A stretch of DNA of 64,000 nt from Plotosus lineatus (lineage: Eukaryota > Chordata > Actinopteri > Siluriformes > Plotosidae), in assembly GCA_024760905.1 (NCBI GenBank), contig CM045735.1, positions 29,385,249 through 29,449,248 of the forward strand, in the 5' to 3' direction. Positions 54,630 to 64,000 of this stretch are shown in pieces. A program made the position numbers and the translations under genes. The first letter of the stretch is position 1; the number at the start of each line of letters is the position of its first letter. The notes under the pieces are model-generated. The model was not told the DNA's origin. It ran no database searches and saw only the letters and a program-made list of their open reading frames with translations.

Positions 54630-57308
54630 GTTATGTAAAAGATAGCTTAATAGGACTGTGAGCACAGTTCCCGAAAGATTTAAAAAAGGTTCAACATGAT
54701 CAAAGCATGTTGACTCCCTGATTTTTGCCATGGGTTGTATGCGTCTTGGTTACTCTCCTATTGACAGCAATTTCCAATTCTCAAGACTGTCAGATACAAG
54801 TGACGCAAATGAGCTTACCGCAACCATCACCTAAATTTAAACTGGATAAAAAAAAAATTCTGTTTCTCATCAGCACCTGCACTCAGAAATTGGCAACTCA
54901 TGATGTCACACAACGTTAAAAAACCCCCACAGAACACGATTCCGTGTTTGATGCTCTGATTGTGATTCTGGGATTGGTTTAGTTCTGTTTGAACAACTTT
55001 CTATAGAACATCAGCCTTGCAGGTCAAAAGATCTTTAGAAAATGGAACTCTTTTATTGTTGGTGTTAATGCATATTAAATGTACATGTAAAAGACTGGTC
55101 ATCTAGGGTGTATTGTGAAGCAAAAAAAAAAAAAAATTGAAACTAGTACCTCTAAAAGTTTATCTTTTTTTTTTTTTTTTCAATCTCAAGACATTGCTAA
55201 AGGTTATCTCAAGTTCTTAGTGTCAGCCACTTTAACTATATTTATCTTTAAAAGCTTTTGGGCTTCAACAGTCACCTCATTTCTCTATTTAAAAAAGTAA
55301 ACGTGCTGCATTTAGGTTTTCTAAAAGTTATGATGAGAAACTGGGAATTTTTTTTAATCCCGCCTTACTTTTGGGCTATCAATCATGAGCTCATATAATT
55401 AGCAAATGAAGTTTAAACCTAAACATAACCTTCCACCACAATACTGATGACTTCTATAATCTGAATAATCAGTGTATTTAAGTAATTGATTTCCTGTAAA
55501 TGCTGATTAGGGCCAGCAATAAAACGATGTAATAATAGCATGACAACTTTATATTAATTAATTCATTTTTATTTATTTTTTTTTTCAGTAGTGACAGCTA
55601 CTTCACAGGGGCTTGTGATCCATGTCTTATAAATGATAAAATAAATCTTAACATTTTTAAATGTAATCTAAAAAAGATGACATATGAATATGTTTTCTGT
55701 AAGAAAATATTTATTGACCATTTATTGGAAGAGTCTCAGGTGTCAGTGTTTTGTATGAGTCAATAACTTTTCCACCCTGGGAGACTCTTCAGGACTTTAG
55801 GAGGTTGCACCTTTCTGGTTCTCTCAGTAAGAAAAGAAGGAGGAGATGGAGAGGAAGTGAATGTTTATGACTGTTAAAATTTAAGTGTTGACAAAAATGA
55901 ATGTGTCTTGTGGATATCCAGAGAAACAACTAATAATTCATGGTTAAAATAGTATGAGCATTAATAAATAAAACATTTGAATAGCTGATAAATTGCTGTT
56001 GAGTCAGCGGAATAACGTGGCTTCATAAACGCTGTTACTGGAATATAATCAATTTCAGGTTGGATATTACATCACATTACGTATCTGTTGAATATTGCTT
56101 ATATCACAGTTTCTCAGTGCTGGTAATGATATATTGATTGTCCCATGAAAGGGATGGGACAGGACAGGGATCTGGTTCCAGAACCAGAGTTGGAAACTTG
56201 TGCCTTTATTACAACATACCCTGTAATGTTCAAATAAACACATAATGTCTGGGTCATGCTAATGCTTCAGCCCGGCTCTTGTACTGAGACAGGTTATGTG
56301 TCACCCGGGATGGAGATGGGGGGGGGGAAACCTTCTGTCTGTTCTTTCAGATAATTGAGCCATGTTCTGTCATTGTTTCCTGTTTCGTTCACCAGATATT
56401 CCTACCCTCTGAAACTGCTGCTTTTACCTAGGAAAGCTACTTCTTTGGAATTAACTTGCTACACTTTTCAAAGTGTAAACACATCTTGTGCTGGGAGAAA
56501 TGCTGAACTCGAGGAGGGTTTACATGTGCACAGTACTGTCCATACTGGTTATTAGGTGATTTCGCAGCTGTGTGGTTGTGTAGACTGTAGTTCTTCCCCA
56601 GTGGCTTGCTCTATCAGCTTTACCACAGAAAATTTTGGTTCTTTCTCAGTGTTATTAAAAGGTTTTGAAACGATGTGTTGTCACTACTTTTTCCTGCCTT
56701 TTTAAAAGCCTTCCTCACCTGACATTTTGTTTCTGATTACTGATTGGCGTACTTGAATGCTCTATCATCTAGCGTTCGATTTGCCACTGATTTGTGTGAA
56801 CACACAAATAAGTGGAAAAACTTTCTCTGGGCAACTTGTTCCCATTGCCCATGTGAAAGCAGATTAAGTTTCATTGAACCTTTTTGTGTGTTCAGCCATG
56901 TAGCTGCTATCGTTAATTTCTATCATGTTCTTAATTCTTTACTGTCAGTAAGAGCAAAACCATTAAAAAAAAACAAATAATTGCACACTTAAAACACTGG
57001 ATGGAAGCACAGGGATTTCAATACAAAAAAAGGAAAAGACCATGCTAATGCCACAGACTACCAACAAATTGCACTTACGAGTTGTTTAGCAAAACTATGG
57101 AATGTTTCATCAATTCTCATTTTATTTGGGATCTTGAATTAAATAATTTAACAACACCAGCTCAGAGTGGCTGTACACACTTTAGGAGCACAATGGACCA
57201 TTTAATCTCGCTCAAATCAAATATAAGAGATGCTTTGATCAGAGGAGAACATATGGTATCCATATTTTTCAATATTCTTTTTCTTGTCTTCTTGGTTGTT
57301 TCTTGAAT
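54630..57308 (+). other. intergenic or downstream DNA, no recognised feature
   Basis: AT-rich with short A and T tracts and a G10 run near 56320. Isolated frames of 60-80 codons carry no recognised motifs. Confidence 0.45.
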
Positions 57309-57384
57309 CACTGAGGCCCGGGTTAACAACGACCGCCATCAGTGCTGTTAACTAAACAGGGTTCTGGAGGAAACTGGGCTACTG

Positions 57385-59464
57385 TTGGCCGAAGAAGGAG
57401 GTGATAGGCATGTCCGTAGGCAGAGAGAGAAGAGGAAAGGCATGAGTCTAAGACTGAGAGTAGGGACTCTGAATGTTGGAAGTATGTCAGGAATAGATAG
57501 AGAGCTGGCTAACACCATGCATCAGAGGAAGGTGTACTGTGTTCAGGAGACCAGGTGGAAAGGTAGCAAGGCTGGAAGCTTAGGAGCAGGGTTTAAGCTG
57601 TTTTATCATGGTGTGGAAGGGAAGAGAAATGGAGTAGGAGTCATCTTGAAGGAGGGGTTTGCCAGGAATGTTCTAGAAGTGAAAAGAGTGTCAGACAGAG
57701 TGAAGAGTCTCAAGTTAGAAATTGAAGGTGTGATGTTCAATGTTGTTAGTGCTTATGCTCCACAGGTAGGATGTAAACTATAAGAGAAGGAGAGATTCTG
57801 GAGTGAGTTAGATGAAGTGATGCAGAGTACCCCCAGAGGTGAAAGGGTGATCATTGATGCAGACTTCAATGGACATGTTAGTGCAGGCAACAGAGGGGAC
57901 GAGGAAATTATGGGCAGGTTTGGTATCCAGTACAGAAACACAGAAGGACAGATGTTGATAGACTTTGCAAAAAGGATGGAAATGGCTGTGGTGAATACTT
58001 TCCTTCAGAAGAGACAGGAGCATAGGGTGACTTATAAAAGCGGAGGTAGGAGCACACAGGTGGACAGGAAGGAAGTCAGTGACTGCAAAGTAGTAGTGGG
58101 TGAGAGTGCTGCCAAACAGCATATGATGGTGGTGTGCAGGATGACGCTGATGGTGAGGAAGGTGAAGAAGGCAAAGGCAGAGCAGAAGACAAAAAGTGGT
58201 GGAAGCTGAAAAAGGAAGAGGGTCGTGTTGTCTTCAAGGAGGAGTTGAAACAGGCTTTGGGTGGTCAGGAAGTGCTTCCAGATGACTGGACAACCACAGC
58301 AAATGTGATCAGAGACACAGGTAGGAGAGTACTTCGTGCGTCCTCTGGTAGGAAAGTAGATACAGAGACTTGGTAGTGGAATGAAGAAGTGCAGGAGTGT
58401 GTACAAAGGAAGAGGTTAGCTAAGAAGAAGTGGGACATTGGCAAAGGTAGCAGTGTCAAAGGCCAAGCAGAGGGCATATAATGACTTGCATGCTAAGTTG
58501 GACAGTAAGGGGGGAGAAAATGATTTATACAGGTTGGCACAGCAGAGAAATAGAGATGGGAAGGACGTGCAGCATGTTACAGTGATTAAGGACAGAGTGG
58601 AAAATGTATTGACTGATATCAGAGGTGTGCTGGGAAGATGGAAAGAGTACTTTGAAGAGCTGATGAATGAGCAAAATGAGGGGGGAGTAGAAGAGGTGAC
58701 CATTGAGGACCAGGAAGTAACAAAGATTAGTAAGGGTGAACTGAGGAGGGCATTGAAGAGGATGAAGAGTGGAAAGGCAGTTGGTCCTGATGACATACCT
58801 GTGGATGTATGGAAGTGTCTAGGGGAGGTAGCAGTAGATTTTCTGACAAGAACATTCAACAAGGTCTTAGAGAGTGAGAGGATGCCAGAGGAATGGAGGA
58901 GGAATGTGCTGGTGTCCATTTTTAAGAACAAGGGAGACGTGCAGAGTTGTGGCAACTACAGAGGGATAAAGTTGATGAGCCATACGATGAAGTTATGGGA
59001 ACGAATAGTGGAAGTGAGACTAAGGACAGAGGTCAGCATCTGTGAACAACAGTTTGGTTTCATGCCAAGAAAGAGCACCACAGATGCAATGTTTGCTTTG
59101 AGGACGTCAATAGAGAAGTACAGAGAAGGTCAGAGGGAGCTGCATTGTGCCTTTGTGGATCTGGAGAAAGCATATGATAGGGTGCCGAGAGAGGAACTGT
59201 GGTACTGCATGAGGAAGTTTGGAGTGGCAGAGAAGTATGTTAGAGTAGTACAGGACATGTATAAGAGATGTAAGACAGTGGTGAGGTGTGCTGTCAGTGC
59301 GACAGAAGAGTTCAAAGTGGAGGTGGGACTGCATCAAGGATCAGCTCTGAGCCGTTTCTTGTTTCCCATGGTGATGGACAGGCTGACAGGCGAGGTTAGA
59401 CAAGATTTCCCATTGACTATGATGTTTGCAGATGACATTGTGATCTGTAGTGAGAGCAGAGAAC
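57385..59464 (+). pseudogene. RTE endonuclease-RT, copy 3
   Basis: Endonuclease: LRVGTLNVGSMSGIDREL, YCVQETRWKGSK (catalytic Glu), VVSAYAPQVG, then a stop; the next frame has VIIDADFNGHVSAGNRGDEE. The linker spans 57817-58376 with a stop at about 58375 (ETW*). RT (58438-59464): VGPDDIPVDVWK, FGFMPRKSTTDAMFALRTS, motif A CAFVDLEKAYDRVPREELW, motif B GLHQGSALSRFLF and motif C MMFADDIVICSES. Motif B has SR for the usual SP. The open frame continues to 59586 only by running into the inserted LINE. Confidence 0.9.
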
Positions 59465-59468
59465 AGTT

Positions 59469-60580
59469 CAGTTCAGTTCAAGCTTGTCTTCCCTACTGGG
59501 ACATAGATTGCCAACAAAATCCCTCCAGCTGTCTCTGTTCTGGGCCAGTCTTTCCAGCTGACCCCATGAGTGGCCCATCTTCTTGACGTCCACGTCCAGG
59601 TCACGTCACCAAGTGTTTCTTGGCCTCGCTCTCTTCTTTTTTCCTGGGAGGTACCACCTCAAGGCTTGTCTTGTTGTGTTAGTCGCTGGTTTATGCAGAG
59701 TGTGACCTAACCACCTCCAGCAATGTTGTTTGTTCTCGGCTTCTACTAGCTTTTGCCTTGTTTGTTCCCACAGTTCTCTGTTGCTGATCCTGTCAGGCCA
59801 TCTTATCCGGAGGATCTGTCTTAGGCAGCCATTGATGAAGTTCTGGATCTTTTTTGTTGTAGTGGTGGTGGTTTTCCATGTTTCAGCTCCATATAGTAGG
59901 ACAGACTTCACGTTGGTGTTGAAGAGCCTTATCTTGGTGTTGGCTGACAGGTCTCTTGAAGCCCAGATGTTCTTGAGCTGTAAAAAAGGCTATCCTGGTC
60001 TTGTTTATTCTGGCTTTTACATCTGCGTCTGTCCCTTCCTTGGAGTCGACGATGCTGCCGAGGTAGGTGAAGCTGTCCACCTCCTCTAAAGCCTCATTTC
60101 CCAGAATGATAGGGGATGTGCTGGTGGTGTTGACTTTCAGGACCTTGCTTTTCCCTTGATGGCTGTTCAAACCTAGCTTGGATGAGGTCTCTGCCACGAT
60201 GCTTGTTTTTTCTTGCATCTGATGTTGAGCATGTAAGAGCAGTGCCAGGTCATCAGCAAAGTCCACATCATGCAGTTGTGAAGAGAGGGTTATTCCATCT
60301 CTGTGATGTGGATACCTTCATAATCCAATCAATGGCGAGCAGGAACAGAAAAGGGTACATCAAGCATCCCTGTCTGACCCCTGTTCAAACTTGGCATCAG
60401 AGACCTAGCTTCCATGGACACCCTGCAGGTGAGTCCCTCGTACGAGTTCCTGATGATTTTGTTGAGTTTCGCTGGTACACCGTGGTGTCTTAGCAGTTTC
60501 CATAGCGTTGCTCTGTCCACACTGTCAAAGGCTTTCTCATAATCGAGGAAGTTGACGTAGAGAGGGGTATTCCACTCCAC
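59469..60580 (-). mobile_element. second LINE family, 5'-truncated, inserted in RTE copy 3
   Basis: On the minus strand it encodes RT pieces. These are VNFLDYEKAFDSVDRATLWK (motif A, 60580-60329), the FADD-containing MDFADDLALLLHAQHQMQEK (60266 on) with SFTYLGSIVDSKEGTDADVK, and a C-terminus SVLLYGAETWKTTTTT, then CWRWLGHTLHKPATNTTRQA and RARPRNTW. It ends in a (TGAAC)n-like tail (TTCAGTTCAGTTCAAG on plus, 59469-59483). Frameshifts and a stop-broken end mark it inactive. Clade is not assigned; it differs clearly from the RTE and from the 17265-19795 LINE. Confidence 0.85.
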
Positions 60581-60639
60581 GAGGTGAAGAAGTGTGTGCA
60601 GGCAGGTTAGAATCTCTGGAAAAAAGTCTCCGGTGTGAT

Positions 60640-61005
60640 GTGTGATCGGAGAGTATCAGCAAGAATGAAAGGAAAAGTGTAAATGTCAGTGTTGAGGCCA
60701 GTAATGAGGATGGATAGGATCAGGAATAAGTACATCAGAGGGTCAGCCCATGTAAGATGTTTTCAAGGCAAAGTCACAGAGGCTAGATTGAGATGGTTTG
60801 GACATGTACAGCGGAGGATAGCGGATATATTGGTAGTAGGATGATGAGTTTGAACTAGCAGGCAGAAGGCCTAGAGGAAGACCAAAGAGGAGATTTATGG
60901 ATATGGTGAAGGAGGACATGAAGGTAGTTAGTGTAAGAGAAGATGCAGAGGATAGGGTGAGATGGAGGCAGATGATTTGCTGTGGCGACCCCTGAAGGGA
61001 ACAGC
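60640..61005 (+). pseudogene. RTE C-terminal region, copy 3
   Basis: Broken frames give MRMDRIRNKYIRGSAHV, RWFGHVQRR, RGRPKRRFMDMVKEDMKVV and RWRQMICCGDP*. A base lost around 60815 breaks the QRRDSEYIG block. Confidence 0.85.
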
Positions 61006-61029
61006 CGAAAGGAAAAGAAGAAGAAGATG

Positions 61030-63390
61030 TATTTGGAGTTCCATACTGATTTATTTCTATTTGTTACCAATAAAAGTACAGTTATGTGCATTCAGTAGTT
61101 CTATCTCTGTCTTCATAACAAGGGTTCATTCATTTATGCTCAATATAGAGCGAAATAAGCCGGACCACAATGGAATCTTGGGATTGTGAATTTTCACTCC
61201 AATGTCGCACTTTATGGTAAAGGTTTAAAAGCTCATATGAAGTGATTAATATAAAGAAGAGTTCATATTTTTTATATTCTAAATATATTTTGTATAGGAG
61301 TGGAAATCTTTTTTTTTTTCATTAAAAGTTCAGCTACACTAAAGTTACACTAAGTCTAAAACAAGTCAGTAGGTAAATATAATGGTTAATAAATTATAGG
61401 ACAACTTTTAATATCGTCTTTACACAAAGGGAATAGTTTTAGTAGGTCCAGGTGTATATTATGGTTATCTGTTTGTTGTCCAACAGATATCAGCAATAAG
61501 ACATGACAATCAGGTCACAATTAGATTTTATTCCCTGTCCCATCAAAATAATTCTAATACTGTATACTGTTCTATTTAAATTATGTCCAGTTTGCTGTTG
61601 CCTTATTATTTTATTTTATTTTTTATTATTTGTTGATTAATTAATTAATTAATTTTTTATTTGCTTTTCTTGCTGATAGGGGCCACTATTATGCTCAAAG
61701 TATGCTATGAACAAATTATGAAAATACCACTAAATACATTCCACAGCATGTTACTTTCGTGGGAAAGCTGCTCATGACATTTGACCTTCTGTGGCACTGT
61801 GGGGTGGGGGTTAGGGCTTGGCAGCTGGTCTGTTCACTCCTCAGGACAAAACCCTTCACATACACACACTACAGCTGTATGCTAATGGGGGCTGAGTCTG
61901 TTGCACTGATAGAACAGGACTGGAGTGTGAAGTTATTCATTCTAAATGTTTTCCTCAAGTTTATGATTTGGTGCAAAGCAAAAATGAAAAACAAAAAATG
62001 TATCCACTTTTAGTGACATTGTTATGGACTTTTTGTTGTATTTTTTTATAATGAAGTACTGTATTTAAAATTGAGGATATATATAAGGGCATCAGTGAAT
62101 TAAGAAGTAAAATATACTAGTAATGTCATGAAAGTACAATAACTGAAGTACAATAACAATGGGATTCATTCATCAGTATCCGAAGTTACTAAGTAAAAAC
62201 CTGTCAGATTCATGACTTGTTCTTAAACTTTGGATTTGTTCTCAGAATGGTCAATCCCACTGTCTTCCTAAACTAAAAAGTGTGCCAGGTACCTTAATTA
62301 GCATAGCTAAACAGCCCTAAATTCCCATAAAATGATATTGGGGTGTGTGCAACACAAATATTCAAGACAAGAATAATGGTAAGATTTCACAGAAATGCTG
62401 GAATCTAACAGTGGGAAGAATTTTACTTCCCCTGAAGTAGGAGTGATTCTGCAAGAAGTATTCTTCCAGATAAAATATATTCAGTAGTGTGAATAGAGCC
62501 TATAAGCCTGCAGGTAATAGAAAACCTGGCAAGCTGGGGCTCAATTAATTTTAATTTCTTCAGGTAAGTACACCACTTCAGGTACAAATAGTCGGTCAAC
62601 CTAAATCTCAGACCAAGAAAAACATCACCAAACCAGGTGTGAGGTGCTGTGGCATTTGGAGGTGAGGAGGCTGGCTTGGAGTTGTCAAAGCTGGACCAGC
62701 TCAGGTGTGTCACTGGCAACTCATATGGATACTGAGTTGTATCATGTGCCTTAGAAGCTATTGCTTTGTTTAATTTCGGGTTTGACTCTTCCTATGACAT
62801 AAGTGCAGTATCTGTAAAATAGTGATTCTGCTCTTTTGGTGATCTGCTATAAAATTTGAAGTAAGCACAAAGGATCACAATAATGATTTCAAGTTGTTAC
62901 AATTCATTTACAGATTGCTCAACCAGGTAAACATCCACTGAAGTGGAACCCGAACCCTCACATTCAGATGTCACCAGCAAGGTTTCGACTCATGTTTCTA
63001 CATCCCTTTCCCTTATCTGATCTTGGAGACAGTTTTGGACAACTAAGAATGAATCACCAAAACACAAATAGTAGCAACACGAGACACTATTTCACATACA
63101 CTCAAAAAAGTTATTCTTAAGTGACTCAAATTTTTACTGTAAAGTTGTAGTACCATAAATCAAAATATTCAAAGTATAAATTTACAAACGTTTAATTAAT
63201 TATTGTCTAATTTGGATTTAATTAGCACGTGTGTGCGGTCTATTGGACGCATACAAGAACGACCAAGATCGTGGCACGTGCACGGCGCAAGGCTCAGCAT
63301 CTTTTTCTGATTTTGTAAGTTAGCAGTGATATTCCTGCTCATTTTGGGTCTGTTCGTACAGAGCAGCTTCTTGTTTACATCCTACACCCT
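61030..63390 (+). other. intergenic DNA, no recognised feature
   Basis: AT-rich. ORFs at 61759-62013 and 62423-62719 show no recognised motif. The GTGTGCGGTCTATTGGACGC stretch at 63230-63300 is GC-richer and may be the 5' region of the LINE that follows. Confidence 0.4.
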
Positions 63391-63407
63391 ACAAGAGTTT
63401 CTGGATA

Positions 63408-63923
63408 TTGGATTACAAATCTCTGACTGTTTTAGCTGCAACCTTCATCTCATCCCAGAGCTTAGAAGTACACTTGACGCTATGCAGGCCAGACGCTAAT
63501 GCAAAGCTTGCTATGAGTGAAGTGCATGCGGCCATTAGCAAACAACAAACTGCACACCCCGAGACTGCATTCATCGTCGTGAGTGACTTTAACCACTCTA
63601 ACCAGAAGTCAGTGCTTCCCAAATTCAATCAAAGTGTCTCCTGCTGTACCAGAGGAGACAAAATCATGGACCATGTCTATACTAACATTGCTGAAACCTA
63701 CATGGCAACCCCCCTCCCTCACCTGGAACAGTCTGATCTCCTCTCTTTGTTTCTCCCCCTCAAGTACACTCCACTCATCCACCATGTATGTTTGCCTCTC
63801 AGGCTTTCTGTGGCTCTTACACTTATTCACTATTGGAACATGATCAAAACCATAATTGACAATGTTACCAGAGAGAGACAGATCATCATGTACCCTAATC
63901 AGAAGCCATGGATGAACAGGTAA
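63408..63923 (+). pseudogene. LINE endonuclease fragment (L2/CR1/Rex1 group), runs to window end
   Basis: It encodes the second half of an AP-endonuclease: RPDANAKLAMSEVHAAISKQ, IVVSDFNHSNQKSVLPKF (catalytic DFNHSN), CCTRGDKIMDHVYTNIAETY and HLEQSDLLSLFLPLKYTPLI (normally SDH; the catalytic His is replaced by Leu here). The linker then reads VTRERQIIMYPNQKPWMNR. After a stop or shift at 63923 the sequence continues as RT linker (KERNKAFRSSDAQTYNTAR in another frame) to the edge. Annotated fish relatives are called jockey-like. The copy is probably inactive. Confidence 0.85.
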
Positions 63924-64000
63924 GTGTGGTTTCTGCTGAAGGAACGCAACAAAGCCTTCAGATCAAGTGATGCACAGACCTACAATACAGCCAGAACGGA

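Larger units (their letters stand above)
57311..61026 (+). mobile_element. RTE subfamily A copy 3, interrupted by another LINE
   Basis: It starts at TGAGGCCCGGGTTAACAACG, lacking the first ~160 bp of the full element. It runs through endonuclease and RT to GAGAGCAGAGAACAG (59468) and is then interrupted. It resumes at GAGGTGAAGAAGTGTGTGCA (about 60581) and ends CCGAAAGGAAAAGAAGAAG. Roughly 190 bp of RTE (thumb region) are missing at the interruption, so the second insertion, or a later event, removed target sequence. Confidence 0.92.

Overview
The window is vertebrate nuclear DNA, almost certainly from a ray-finned fish. It is AT-rich, full of TG/TA microsatellites, and packed with repeat families typical of teleosts: Tc1-like elements, pogo/Tigger-type MITEs with TA target sites, an RTE-clade LINE, PIF/Harbinger, hAT-like pieces and tRNA-derived SINEs. 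The host gene has long introns. No rRNA or intact tRNA gene, CRISPR array or prokaryotic feature was seen.

One host gene spans most of the window on the plus strand. Four coding exons (678-1407, 42530-42607, 48802-48886, 51337-51502) join in phase into a 352-residue protein. It closely matches vertebrate ARK2N (formerly C18orf25, the Arkadia/RNF111 N-terminal-like protein). It ends in the family's short tail after a VDLTLDED SUMO-interaction-like motif and has no RING domain. Its first coding intron is about 41 kb. The TE-poor stretch after the stop (51503 to about 52980) is probably 3' UTR.

Intron 1 (1408-42529) is a layered mobile-element deposit. From 2.6 to 4.8 kb a hAT-like element carries an RTE insertion with a 17-bp target duplication and a MITE. 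From 7.3 to 13.2 kb there are MITEs, microsatellites, an RTE-derived SINE and a Tc1 element. From 14.5 to 20.8 kb lies a PIF/Harbinger element with terminal repeats and a TAA duplication. It holds a multi-exon MADF-type accessory gene and a broken nuclease gene; the nuclease is interrupted by a LINE, which is itself interrupted by a SINE. From 21.9 to 24.4 kb there are a pogo-type transposon and a Tigger-type deletion derivative. From 27.3 to 30.7 kb there are a hAT-like remnant, a second Tc1 copy and a foldback element. At 31.1-31.6 kb there is an isolated CpG-rich segment with a small ORF. From 37.0 to 42.0 kb a different Tc1 family is split by a nearly full-length RTE element flanked by a 15-bp duplication.

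Intron 2 (42608-48801) contains SINEs, two Tc1 deletion derivatives, an internally deleted RTE and an inverted-repeat-flanked block that looks like an inversion scar. Intron 3 (48887-51336) holds an antisense RTE relic. Downstream of the gene (54.4-64.0 kb) are a SINE, a third RTE copy interrupted by a different LINE, and at the right edge an L2/CR1-group endonuclease fragment.

Every transposase or reverse transcriptase seen is frame-broken or truncated. The one TE-borne gene still open over several spliced exons is the Harbinger accessory gene. The most unusual features are the four-level nesting at 14.5-20.8 kb, the RTE-derived short elements made by 5'-to-3' fusion, the inversion scar at 45.2-46.4 kb, a fresh 26-bp hairpin inside a LINE, and the CpG-rich segment at 31.1-31.6 kb.
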